Positions 8,916-16,542 of a stretch of 64,000 bases of DNA are shown one piece after another; the stretch's first letter is position 1; each line of letters begins with the position of its first letter. The notes beneath the pieces are model-generated. The model was given only the letters and a program-made list of their open reading frames with translations, did no database searches and was not told the origin of the DNA. The DNA comes from Streptomyces sp. NRRL F-5135 (GTDB taxonomy: Bacteria; Actinomycetota; Actinomycetes; Streptomycetales; Streptomycetaceae). The stretch is from contig NZ_JOHR01000012.1 in NCBI RefSeq assembly GCF_000719775.1, forward strand, positions 264,961 through 328,960. Reading direction: 5' to 3'. Both the position numbers and the translations under genes were made by a program.

Positions 8916-10052
8916 ATGGACCCGCACGGACCCACAGCCCAACGCTTCCCGCTCGTTGCCCGATTCCGGCCCGCCTGCCTGCCCCTGCCCGAGCGCGTAC
9001 GCGCTCTCGTCGACCTGGCCGACACCGCGGTGAACAAGACCGACCAAGGGCTCGCATCAGCTGTCTACAACCAGGCCGCGCTCATAGCCTCCGATCTCGA
9101 CCTTCCCGACCTCGCACGCCAGATGTGCCACCAGCACGCCGCCGCCTACCTCCACGCCTGCCCCCTGCCCGGCATGAGCGCAATCCGAGGGCTGGAACCC
9201 GTCGTCAACCTCGCCCGCCTCCAGATCCGCGCGGGCCGCGCTGATGAAGGCCGCCAGCGACTGCTCAACCTGTACGGGGCCGTCGAGGCGGGCGCGGTTG
9301 CCCGGTTCGAGGGCATCGCGGTACCGGCGTACCTCACTGCGACCGACGAGGACCGCCACGAGGTCCGTGCGTGGCTGTGGCGCGTGCTCCTCGCCGACGG
9401 CACACGCACGCTCACGACCGAGGGAGGCTGGGGCGAGGCCCTGACGCACATCGAAGCTCACCGAGGCGTAGGCAAGCGGATGCTCGACGGGCGCCAGGTC
9501 GCCGTACTCGCCGCTCTCGTTGAGGGCGACACGGCACGGGCCGCTGTCCTCCTCGCCGACACGATGCCTGGCGATCCGTGGGAGCAAGCCGTTACGGCAT
9601 GCCTGACCGTCCTGTGCCGCCGCGACGCCGGGCAGACGGTCGACGGCCACCTGGCGGACTTGGCGGCCGCCTATCTTGAGCGCCGGTCTGAACCTGGGAT
9701 GACTGTCTTCGATGCCCGGCTCGGCCTTACCGTCCTCGACGCGATCTGTTCCGCTGATTCGCCCGCCGCGCACCGCATCGTCGAGGACCTCCACCGCAGG
9801 ACGACGGAGGCCGAAGACGGCTACGCGGCCCGCGAGAACCTGGCTCACCCTCTGTTCACCGCGATCGCCACGGACCGGCAAGTACAGGACTGCCGTGCAC
9901 TGGTGCGTTCCTGCGCCCTCGAGGCAGGGACCATGCCGGACGAGTTGAAGGGCGAGCTGACGGCGGCACTCCGCGCCAGCGACAGCGTGATCCGGGTAAG
10001 CCTTGCGTGCCCCTCAGATCTCGGGCGTGCAGCCCCTATGGAGAGAGCCTGA
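8916..10052 (+). CDS. Helical-repeat hypothetical protein of the lanthipeptide locus
   Basis: 378 residues from ATG 8916, preceded by GGGGGA; an ATG at 8901 adds five residues but has no site. The protein is soluble, rich in Ala, Leu and Arg, and looks like a stack of TPR-type helices: DTAVNKTDQGLASAVYNQAALIASD, LDLPDLARQMCHQHAAAYLHA, GLEPVVNLARLQIRAGRADEGRQRL. No catalytic motif is seen. It follows the FxLD operon after a hairpin, in the same orientation. I remember similar proteins near FxLD loci, but no assigned function. A role as scaffold, regulator or self-protection factor is only a guess. Confidence 0.65.
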   Translation: MDPHGPTAQRFPLVARFRPACLPLPERVRALVDLADTAVNKTDQGLASAVYNQAALIASDLDLPDLARQMCHQHAAAYLHACPLPGMSAIRGLEPVVNLARLQIRAGRADEGRQRLLNLYGAVEAGAVARFEGIAVPAYLTATDEDRHEVRAWLWRVLLADGTRTLTTEGGWGEALTHIEAHRGVGKRMLDGRQVAVLAALVEGDTARAAVLLADTMPGDPWEQAVTACLTVLCRRDAGQTVDGHLADLAAAYLERRSEPGMTVFDARLGLTVLDAICSADSPAAHRIVEDLHRRTTEAEDGYAARENLAHPLFTAIATDRQVQDCRALVRSCALEAGTMPDELKGELTAALRASDSVIRVSLACPSDLGRAAPMERA

Positions 10053-10124
10053 TGGACGCAACGAACCTGGGAGCTCGTCGAAGGGCTGGAGCTGCGTGCC
10101 CCCAGGTTGTCCACAAGGGCGTGA

Positions 10125-11840
10125 TCAGCGCCGTCGTGTGCGCTGCGGTTGCGGGGCTGGGACGGCGGCTGCCGGGTGGGCCGGGGCGGTGGGGCGCTGT
10201 GTGGTGCTCCGGGCCTGTGCTGCGTGGGCCTGTGCTGCGCGGGCTTGTGCGCTGGGTGCCGGCCTTGCGCTGAGGCGTTGGATGCGCCAGGTCAGGACTC
10301 GTGCGGGGCGGCGGGCGTCGTCCAGGGCGCGCTGGTCGGCGATCTGCTGGAGGAGCTGTTCCGGGTCGTGTCCGGCTGCTTCTGCCTCGGCGAGGGCGGT
10401 GGTGAGGGCTGCGAAAGCGGGGTCTTGAATGACCTGTTCCGCGTGCTCGGGTACGACCTGGCGTAGGCGGCGGATCTGCAGCTCCACGGCCTGCTGGGGC
10501 GGCTGGCGCTGTGCGAGAGCGGCCAGGGGTGCGGCGGCTGCTTGGTCGTAGGCGGCCTGGAGGTGGAGCAGTGTCTGCTGGGCGGCGGCGACTTGCTGGT
10601 CGTGGTAGCGCAGCTCGTGCCAGCGGGCGGCGGCGATCACGACGAGGATCGCGGCGTCCAGGAACATCGACAGGATGGCACCGTCCTTGGGGGCGGGCTC
10701 GCGGACCATCGCCCGTACGGCGCCGCGCAGTGCGCGGGCATGGTGGTGTTCGGCCTGGATACGGGAGCGAGTGGCACGCTCGAACGCGGTCGCCGCCTCG
10801 CGAAGTTGGGGCCGCAGTGCCTGGGGTGCGAGAAGTGGGAGGGCGTCGAGGGCTTCGCCGAAGGCGGAGAGGTGGGCTTGGGAGGCTTCGTCGTCGGCCT
10901 GGTCAAGGTGGTCGGGGATGCGTTCGGCTGCGGCGGCGGCCTGGTGCCAGGGGTTGGGCCTGCGTCGGCCCGGCAGCCCGACGGGCTGCGGATCGCTGTT
11001 TTCCAGGCGCTTTCGGATCTTGGGGAAGGACAGGTCGGGGGCGAGTTCGGAGCCGGAGAACCACACGGGCTCCTTGCCGGCGGTGGTGGTGTCTTCGGCA
11101 GCGACCTTGTAGCCGCGCACATCACCGGAGGGGAAGTACACGACTTCCACAAGCACACCGTCGAGGTGGCTGAGCAGGTGGATGAACTCCTCCATGCTGG
11201 AGGCGGCTGCCACGGCGGTGCGCACGGTGGCGCGCAGCCGTTCGCGAGCGGGCTTGCCCTGGCCTGTGCGGCGGGCCTTCTCCTGCTCGGCACGGGTGGG
11301 CCGCTTGGCGGCGGTGCGGTCCCCGCGGACCACTTGGAGCAGGCCGTATTCCTTCTCGATGGCGGCTAGTTCACGGTCGGCGGTGTGGTAGTCGTTCCAG
11401 TGCCGCGCGGTGCGCAGATCCGCCCGGACCTTGGTGGCGGCGATGTGGATGTGGTCGGGGGCATGGCGGACGGCGACCCAGCGGCATCCGTCCGGATCGT
11501 CTTCCGGTGCTATGCCGGTGGCCGCCACGACGCGGCGGGCGATGTCGGCCCACTCCTCGTCGCTGAGGATGCGGTCTTCGGGGGCGGCACGGAGCGAGCA
11601 GTGCCACACGTGCTGCTCGGGCGCGAGGCCCAGCCGCCGGGCCTGCTTGACGTGCAGGTCGAGGTCGGCGACGAGGAGCCTCCTGGTGGCGTCGACGTCG
11701 TCACTGCGGCCGGGGTCGGGGGCGAAACCGTCCCAGGAGGCGACCAGGTGCGGGTCGGTGTGGTCCCTGGCCTTCTTCGTGTCGAACAGGTACCGGACCA
11801 ATCCGGCGGTCTCCTTGCCGCTGCTGATCTTGGCGATCAC
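10125..11840 (-). CDS. Relaxase / mobilization nuclease (MobA type)
   Basis: 571 residues from a GTG that overlaps the MobC stop (GTGA). The N-terminal ~200 residues form the relaxase domain. LVRYLFDT (~residues 14-21) supplies the likely catalytic Tyr, and the metal-binding motif is visible as HAPDHIHIAATKVRADL (~140-156). The rest is a long Ala/Gln/Arg-rich helical tail. It would nick oriT and stay covalently bound to the transferred strand. It lies downstream of MobC in one operon. It converges on the lanthipeptide region, with 72 bases between the stops. Confidence 0.9.
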   Translation of the reverse strand: MIAKISSGKETAGLVRYLFDTKKARDHTDPHLVASWDGFAPDPGRSDDVDATRRLLVADLDLHVKQARRLGLAPEQHVWHCSLRAAPEDRILSDEEWADIARRVVAATGIAPEDDPDGCRWVAVRHAPDHIHIAATKVRADLRTARHWNDYHTADRELAAIEKEYGLLQVVRGDRTAAKRPTRAEQEKARRTGQGKPARERLRATVRTAVAAASSMEEFIHLLSHLDGVLVEVVYFPSGDVRGYKVAAEDTTTAGKEPVWFSGSELAPDLSFPKIRKRLENSDPQPVGLPGRRRPNPWHQAAAAAERIPDHLDQADDEASQAHLSAFGEALDALPLLAPQALRPQLREAATAFERATRSRIQAEHHHARALRGAVRAMVREPAPKDGAILSMFLDAAILVVIAAARWHELRYHDQQVAAAQQTLLHLQAAYDQAAAAPLAALAQRQPPQQAVELQIRRLRQVVPEHAEQVIQDPAFAALTTALAEAEAAGHDPEQLLQQIADQRALDDARRPARVLTWRIQRLSARPAPSAQARAAQAHAAQARSTTQRPTAPAHPAAAVPAPQPQRTRRR

Positions 11841-12484
11841 CGGGGCGCCTTCGTGGCGACGGCCTGGTTCGCGGCGGACGCGATGTGGCGGACCGTGGCG
11901 CCGACTGCGGTCAGGGTGCGTTCGGCCTGGGCCAGGACGGCGGTGTCCCCAGGCTGTGAATGACCGCCGGAGTTCAGCTTCTTGGCGATCTGGTTGATGT
12001 TGTGGCCGATCTTGGCGACCTCGCCACGGAGGGCGGTCAGCTCGTCTATGTAGTCGTCGAGTTCGGTGCGCTGGCCGGGCAGGGCGAGATCACCGTGGAC
12101 GTGGGCCATGACGACGGCGCCGATGTAGTGGGCGCCGGCGATGTTCAGCGAGCGAGCCTCACGGAGGATGTCGGCCTTCTCGTTGACGCTGTAGCGCACA
12201 TCGACGCGTTCTTTGCGTTGCACGGCTTCGCGCTGGCGACGGCGGGCGACACGGTGCAGCGCGGCGGCGTCGGCGGCACGCGGCATCTGGGCGGCGGCGG
12301 TGCCTGCGGGCTGTTTCCTCTCGGGCGCCCCCTGGTGCCCGAGTCCCTCCGCCACCCCCGGGGCGGAGGGATCCCCGTTGAGCCGGCCCTTGGACGGTCC
12401 AGCGGGATACCTTGCTGGCGTCGTGGCTGGGGTGGTGGTCATCTTCTGGTCGCTGGTGGGGAGTTCGTGGGTCTGCTTGCGCAT
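11837..12484 (-). CDS. mobC: MobC-like relaxosome accessory protein
   Basis: 215 residues from ATG 12484, with GGAG at proper spacing. The N-terminal third is disordered (Pro/Thr/Ala). The C-terminal ~130 residues match bacterial mobilisation protein MobC: VDVRYSVNEKADILREARSL, then YIDELTALRGEVAKIGHNINQIAKKLN, the ribbon-helix-helix and coiled region that binds oriT and aids strand opening. The 4-base overlap with the relaxase gene supports a two-protein relaxosome. An in-frame upstream extension to 12541 has no binding site. Confidence 0.88.
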   Translation of the reverse strand: MRKQTHELPTSDQKMTTTPATTPARYPAGPSKGRLNGDPSAPGVAEGLGHQGAPERKQPAGTAAAQMPRAADAAALHRVARRRQREAVQRKERVDVRYSVNEKADILREARSLNIAGAHYIGAVVMAHVHGDLALPGQRTELDDYIDELTALRGEVAKIGHNINQIAKKLNSGGHSQPGDTAVLAQAERTLTAVGATVRHIASAANQAVATKAPR

Positions 12485-12679
12485 GGGTATTTCTCCGTGG
12501 GGTGTTGGTGGCCGCTCAGTGACTGAGCGCGCTCGTCCCATGCCTGGTCAGGGCAAGGACGGGAGGGGCGGCGATGTCAGGTGGACTCGTAGCGGCTCGG
12601 GCACTCGCCCCCGCGCTGGCCTGCGCGGGGACGAGGGGTGCGAGTCATGCGCGAAGGGTGATGGGAGCGGCTGCGTGAC

Positions 12680-13489
12680 TCAGTAGGCGTCAGCGGGGGC
12701 CTTGTCGCGTTCGGCCTGCCGCTGAGAGGCGGCCTCGTCGAGCTCGGCCTGCAGGACGTCCTTGATCGTTTCCGCGTCAGCCCTGCTGATGGACAGGCCC
12801 TTGCCTCGGATCGTCGCTTCGATGTGGCGGCGCGAGGCGCGGCCTCCACGTCCCAGCGGCGCGGTGCGGGCGATCGCGAGGTACTCGTCGGACACAGCGG
12901 GGGGCTTCTGCGCCACCTCGGCAGGCCCCCGCGCCACGTCGCCCTGGCCGTCTGCCACGTCGAGACCGGCTGGCTCCGGCAGACCGGGGTGGTCTTCCGG
13001 AAGCGCAGCAGGCTGGGCGCCGACGGTGAGGTTGTGGCCGTGGTTGGCTGGGTGGTGGCGTTCGGTGGGCTCGGCAACGAGCTGGTGGATCTGCCGCATC
13101 AGGACACCGAAGGCCAGCAGCGCGGCACTCGGGGGAACCGCGGCGACCACGTAGTCGAGGTGGGAGACAGCGGTGGCGTTCCCTGTACGGCTGACCCCGG
13201 CGACGTTGAGCGCGATGGAGCCGACTGATCCGGTGGCCGTGAGGCCGATGGCCCACCAGTCCGGTACCCGGCGCAGGCCCGCGCGGAGCATCAGCAGCTC
13301 ACCCGCGACGATGAACGCGTCCAGGGTCGCTGGCCACGCCCACTGGCGGATCGGGGAGTTCCCCAGTCCGTGCTGCCCGGCGACCTCGGCGAGGTGCGCG
13401 TACGAGAGCCAGAACCCTCCGGCGGTGAGGGCGATGATGACGACTCCCGCCGCGCCGAGTGCATACCGCTCGGCGGCGTGCTTGGTCAT
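12680..13489 (-). CDS. DUF2637 membrane protein (SpdA/SpdB-like spread protein)
   Basis: 269 residues from ATG 13489. Four membrane segments are visible in the first ~140 residues: ALGAAGVVIIALTAGGFWLS, WPATLDAFIVAGELLMLRAG, WWAIGLTATGSVGSIALNVA and LDYVVAAVPPSAALLAFGVL. A hydrophilic linker and a helical C-terminus (ISRADAETIKDVLQAELDEA) follow. DUF2637 proteins are common in Streptomyces plasmids and integrative elements and are linked with intermycelial spread of the element. The start shares a base with the stop of a 43-aa ORF (TGATG). The longer in-frame reading up to 13951 lacks a ribosome binding site and is low-complexity. Confidence 0.85.
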   Translation of the reverse strand: MTKHAAERYALGAAGVVIIALTAGGFWLSYAHLAEVAGQHGLGNSPIRQWAWPATLDAFIVAGELLMLRAGLRRVPDWWAIGLTATGSVGSIALNVAGVSRTGNATAVSHLDYVVAAVPPSAALLAFGVLMRQIHQLVAEPTERHHPANHGHNLTVGAQPAALPEDHPGLPEPAGLDVADGQGDVARGPAEVAQKPPAVSDEYLAIARTAPLGRGGRASRRHIEATIRGKGLSISRADAETIKDVLQAELDEAASQRQAERDKAPADAY

Positions 13490-13620
13490 CACTTGCCGCC
13501 CCTGAGCGTCTCGTAGGACCGGGCGCAGCCGGTTGTGGCGAGGGTGGGGATCGCGGCGCGGTCCGCGCCAAGCGCTTGATGTGCGGTGGTGCGGTCTGTG
13601 GTTATGGCGAGGGTGGTCAC
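13489..13620 (-). CDS. 43-residue leader ORF translationally coupled to the DUF2637 gene
   Basis: GTG at 13620, preceded by GCAGGAG with 9-base spacing, the best ribosome binding site in this block. The peptide begins MTTLAITTDRTTAHQALG and ends SYETLRGGK. Its TGA overlaps the ATG of the next gene (TGATG), a coupling arrangement. Small proteins in this position are frequent in pSAM2-like elements as part of the spd operon. No domain is recognisable. Confidence 0.65.
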   Translation of the reverse strand: MTTLAITTDRTTAHQALGADRAAIPTLATTGCARSYETLRGGK

Positions 13621-13647
13621 GCGGGATACTCCTGCGGTGGTGGCGTG

Positions 13648-13995
13648 GTCCGTCTTTGCCGTCCTGGCCGTTGCAAGCGCAGGTCAGGGCCGGTACGGCA
13701 GGGGTGGCGGTGTTCCGTCTTGGCTGCGCCCTCGCGTCTTGGTGGCCCGCAGCCTCGGTGAGGCTGCGGCTCGGTGGCCGTGGACGGATCGGATCCGTCT
13801 TGCCGTCCCGGCGGCATGCGCTGTGACCTGCGGTGATACGGCGGGGACGCCCGGGACGGCACAAGACGGATCGAGGCAGCGTCCTGTTGGCGGCAGCGTG
13901 GTCTTCATGATCGCGCTGCCGTCTTGCCCCCGGTTTCCGTCCCGACCGCATGCCGTTTGACCTGCGAGATCACGGCAGGGACGGCAGGGACGGCC
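13648..13995. repeat. Inverted and dispersed repeats in the intergenic region (oriT/oriV candidate)
   Basis: No convincing gene lies between 13621 and 14012. Three related blocks begin at about 13648, 13791 and 13919. Each starts with a variant of CCGTCTTGCCGTCC and carries a middle such as GGCATGC..TGACCTGCG..GAT.ACGGC. The middle block is framed by a long imperfect inverted repeat: 13791-13811, GATCCGTCTTG plus CCGTCCCGG, against 13850-13871, which reads the same on the other strand apart from two extra bases. GGGACGGC recurs at its right edge and at 13978-13994. The position between the mobilization operon and the DUF3631 gene suits an origin of transfer, a replication origin or a partition site. 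Confidence 0.6.
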
Positions 13996-14012
13996 ACCGG
14001 GGGACGCGGGGC

Positions 14013-15308
14013 TCAGCCCGAGGGGGAGGCGGCAGGCTCGGCGTTCACTGAGTGAACGGTCGGGCAGTAGCGGCGCCATGCGTCGAGGAACTTGTTGCGC
14101 GTGTAGCCCTTGCGCTGGGTGCCGTCGGCGAGGCGAACGTTGCCGGGCCGGATGTCGAAGTCGCGCAGCAGTGAGCCGAGCTCACGCGGGCTCAGTCCGT
14201 TGCGACCCCACTCCGCCCACGGGCCTTCCAGGTCCTGGCGCAGGTGGTGGAGGAGCTCGTCCGTGGAGAGGCTGTCGACCTCGCGCTGGGCGACGAAGAC
14301 TCGGCGGATGTCGGCCAGGATCCGCGCTGAGCTGGGGTGGTCCTCCTCGGCAGCCGCTTCGGCCGTGACCATCTGCGCGCACGCCGCGCGTGCGAGGCGG
14401 GGCCAGGGCCCGGCGGCCAGGTCGGCGACGATCACCAGGGGCTCCCAGGTGTCGGCGGCGCGGTCCTCCACCGGCATCGCCGGTTCCAGGTCGGCGGCCT
14501 CATCGAGCAGGGGCCGTGTCCACGCGGCGATGCGGTTGCGCAGGTCGTGGAGGGCCGGGGTGTCGCGGCGGGACCGGAAGGGCTTGACGCTCTCGCCCTC
14601 GGCCCGGCGCCGCATGCGGATGACCACCGACCGGTCCATGATCGTGTCGGGCAGGTCACCGATCCCGGCCAGGGCAGCCATGGCGAAGGTGGCGAACCGG
14701 TGGGGCGTGTGGTCGTTGCCGACGACGCGGGTGACGTACCGGTTGCGCTGGTGGCCGGCGTTGAGCAGGCCGCGCATCTCCTCGTTCTTCTCCGCCATCT
14801 TCGGGGTGCCGAAGATGGTGTCCGCCTCGTCCACCAGCAGGGTGGGCGGTTCGTCGGTGATGGAGCGGAAGATGGCCGCGGGCGTGGTGTTGATGGTGAG
14901 CATCGGCTCGTGGACCGTCTCGGTGAGCACGTCCAGGAGCCTTGACTTGCCGCACCGCTTCGCCGGTCCGACCACGGCCAGGCGCGGGGCGTGCTGCCAT
15001 GCGGGCTGCAGGTGCGTCGCCGCCACCCACAGCGTGACCGCGTCCAGCGCCTGCTGGGAGGGCCGGATCACGAACTGGGCTACCTGGGCACGCAGTTCGT
15101 TCAGCAGCTCGGAGCCGTACGTCGGCTCCGGGTCCGGTACCGCCTCCTCGGCGGGCTGATCCACCGGAACCGTATCCGGTGCCCGGCCGTCGGCCGCCGG
15201 GGTGGGTTCGGTCGCTTGGCCGGGCTTGCCGGGTCGGCGGGGCATGGCGACCGTCGGCCATACCGCTTTGCCGGGTGCGGAATGCGGCTCGGGTGTCGTA
15301 GGTTGCAC
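14013..15308 (-). CDS. DUF3631 domain ATPase of integrative elements
   Basis: 431 residues. The start is GTG 15308, preceded by AAGGAG with good spacing; the longer frame to 15614 has no site, and ATG 15245 is a weaker option. The P-loop is VVGPAKRCGKSRLLDVL, and the Walker B region reads PTLLVDEADTIFG. The domain continues with GLLNAGHQRNRYVTRVVG and MDRSVVIRMRRR, and a C-terminal part resembles DUF3631 (RDLRNRIAAW, LLRDFDI, NKFLDAWRRY). Such proteins recur in actinobacterial plasmids and integrative elements and resemble the ATPase part of replication or primase-associated proteins. Its role is unproven; replication or maintenance of the excised circle is the usual guess. Confidence 0.85.
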   Translation of the reverse strand: MQPTTPEPHSAPGKAVWPTVAMPRRPGKPGQATEPTPAADGRAPDTVPVDQPAEEAVPDPEPTYGSELLNELRAQVAQFVIRPSQQALDAVTLWVAATHLQPAWQHAPRLAVVGPAKRCGKSRLLDVLTETVHEPMLTINTTPAAIFRSITDEPPTLLVDEADTIFGTPKMAEKNEEMRGLLNAGHQRNRYVTRVVGNDHTPHRFATFAMAALAGIGDLPDTIMDRSVVIRMRRRAEGESVKPFRSRRDTPALHDLRNRIAAWTRPLLDEAADLEPAMPVEDRAADTWEPLVIVADLAAGPWPRLARAACAQMVTAEAAAEEDHPSSARILADIRRVFVAQREVDSLSTDELLHHLRQDLEGPWAEWGRNGLSPRELGSLLRDFDIRPGNVRLADGTQRKGYTRNKFLDAWRRYCPTVHSVNAEPAASPSG

Positions 15309-15535
15309 AGGGCAGCTCCTTATCCGGTGGCGTCGGGCATGCAGGCCCGACTCACGCAGGTCGTTCGTTGGAATGCGGGCAGTGGAGTGTGCTGAGCCTC
15401 CGGCGTTGGCCCGCCGGGGGCTTTCTCGCTTCCTTGGCCGGGGCGAGGGAACACGGACAGTACGTCCACCCCCGGCGACAGTCCAGCATTTCTGTGTCAG
15501 CTCAGCGCAGAAGCGTCTGCTATGAGCAGGGCTGG

Positions 15536-15766
15536 TCATGCGGCCAGGCCGAGCAGGTTCAACAGGTCGGCGGTCACCACCCGGTACGCCTTGCCCAGGC
15601 GCAGGACCTTGCACGGGTACTGGCCGCGCTTGGCCAGCTCGTAACCCTTGCTCCGACCCAGCCCCAGCGCCCGGTTGCCGGTGTCCAGGTCAACGGCTGC
15701 GGGCAGGGCCAGCAGCTCCTCCCGCGTCATGCCCTTGGGCCGCTCGGCGGCCTCGTTGTTGCGCAT
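15536..15766 (-). CDS. xis: Excisionase / MerR-type HTH protein (Xis)
   Basis: 76 residues from ATG 15766, with GGAG at 6-base spacing. The winged-helix core reads LALPAAVDLDTGNRALGLGRSK, then GYELAKRGQYPCKVLRLGKAYRV and LLNLLGL, which matches the small DNA-binding proteins that accompany tyrosine integrases in Streptomyces elements. It would bend attL/attR and bias integrase toward excision. It is divergent from the XRE regulator at 15862. The intergenic space of ~95 bases probably holds both promoters and the regulator's operator. Confidence 0.85.
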   Translation of the reverse strand: MRNNEAAERPKGMTREELLALPAAVDLDTGNRALGLGRSKGYELAKRGQYPCKVLRLGKAYRVVTADLLNLLGLAA

Positions 15767-15861
15767 GCGGTGCTCCGTCCATGAGTGAGCCCTCGGCGAA
15801 CGCGGCATCACGTCCGGCTCCAGGCGATCACTAACCATCATCGGGAAGCTAATGTGTCTCC

Positions 15862-16542
15862 ATGACACAATGCAGTTTTGATCCTGGAGATGACGAGGAC
15901 GACGTCCTGGAGTGGGTGGATCAGGTGATGGCCACTGTGGCCGCCGAGGTCCGCAGACGAAGGAAGGAGCTGCGCATGAGCGCCCAGGATTTGGCCGACC
16001 GCTGCGAGGAGATCGGCCATCCGATCCCGCGCAACGTGATCGCCAACATGGAATCCGGCCGCCGCGCCCACCTGCCCCTGGTCGACGTCCTCGTCCTCGC
16101 CGAAGCCCTGCGGACCTACCCGATCTGCCTGCTCTACCCCGTCGGCTACGTCGACCGAGTCCAGCGCCTGCCCCTTCAGCACTCCGACCCGACGTGGGAT
16201 GCCATGCGCTGGTTCACCGGCGACAGCGAGGACTTCGGCATGGAAGACGACATGCTCCGCTCCTTCAGAGCCCACGTCCGCCACCAGCGCGCCGCCCTGG
16301 CCGCCCTGAAGGGCGAGAAGCACGAGCGCTGGAAGGCCGAGACGGCACCCAACCAGGCCGAACGTGAGGAAGCCGTACTCGCCCAAGCCGACTACGCCGA
16401 AAGGGTGTTGGAAGCCAAGTACCGGCTCCGCAGCGCCCGCGCCTTCATCCGCGAAGACGGCGGCACACCACCAGCCCTGCCACCAGAACTCGCCGACGTC
16501 GACCCACCCGTCGGCGACGCCACCGAGGAGAATGATCTTTGA
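15862..16542 (+). CDS. XRE-family transcriptional regulator of the element
   Basis: 226 residues from ATG 15862. The HTH lies at about residues 25-75: VAAEVRRRRKELRMSAQDLA, then IPRNVIANMESGRRAHLPLVDVLVLAEAL. A helical, charged C-terminus follows (RAALAALKGEKHERWKAE). Its stop overlaps the integrase start by 4 bases (TTGA at 16539), so regulator and integrase are co-translated. The arrangement resembles the regulators that sit before int in pSAM2-type and SLP1-type elements. It probably sets the balance between integrated maintenance and excision. Confidence 0.87.
   Translation: MTQCSFDPGDDEDDVLEWVDQVMATVAAEVRRRRKELRMSAQDLADRCEEIGHPIPRNVIANMESGRRAHLPLVDVLVLAEALRTYPICLLYPVGYVDRVQRLPLQHSDPTWDAMRWFTGDSEDFGMEDDMLRSFRAHVRHQRAALAALKGEKHERWKAETAPNQAEREEAVLAQADYAERVLEAKYRLRSARAFIREDGGTPPALPPELADVDPPVGDATEENDL

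Noticed and set aside
10096..10103. GTGCCCCC resembling the end of tRNA-Arg, as a left att site
   Set aside because: Only eight bases match before divergence; a genuine att copy should extend tens of bases into the T arm.
13490..13951. N-terminal extension of the DUF2637 protein
   Set aside because: Arg/His/Pro-rich with no RBS, while ATG 13489 is coupled to a small ORF and begins right before TM1.
13620..14079. Minus-strand frames starting near 14079 and 13862
   Set aside because: They overlap the repeats and the end of the DUF3631 gene, with no RBS and low-complexity content.
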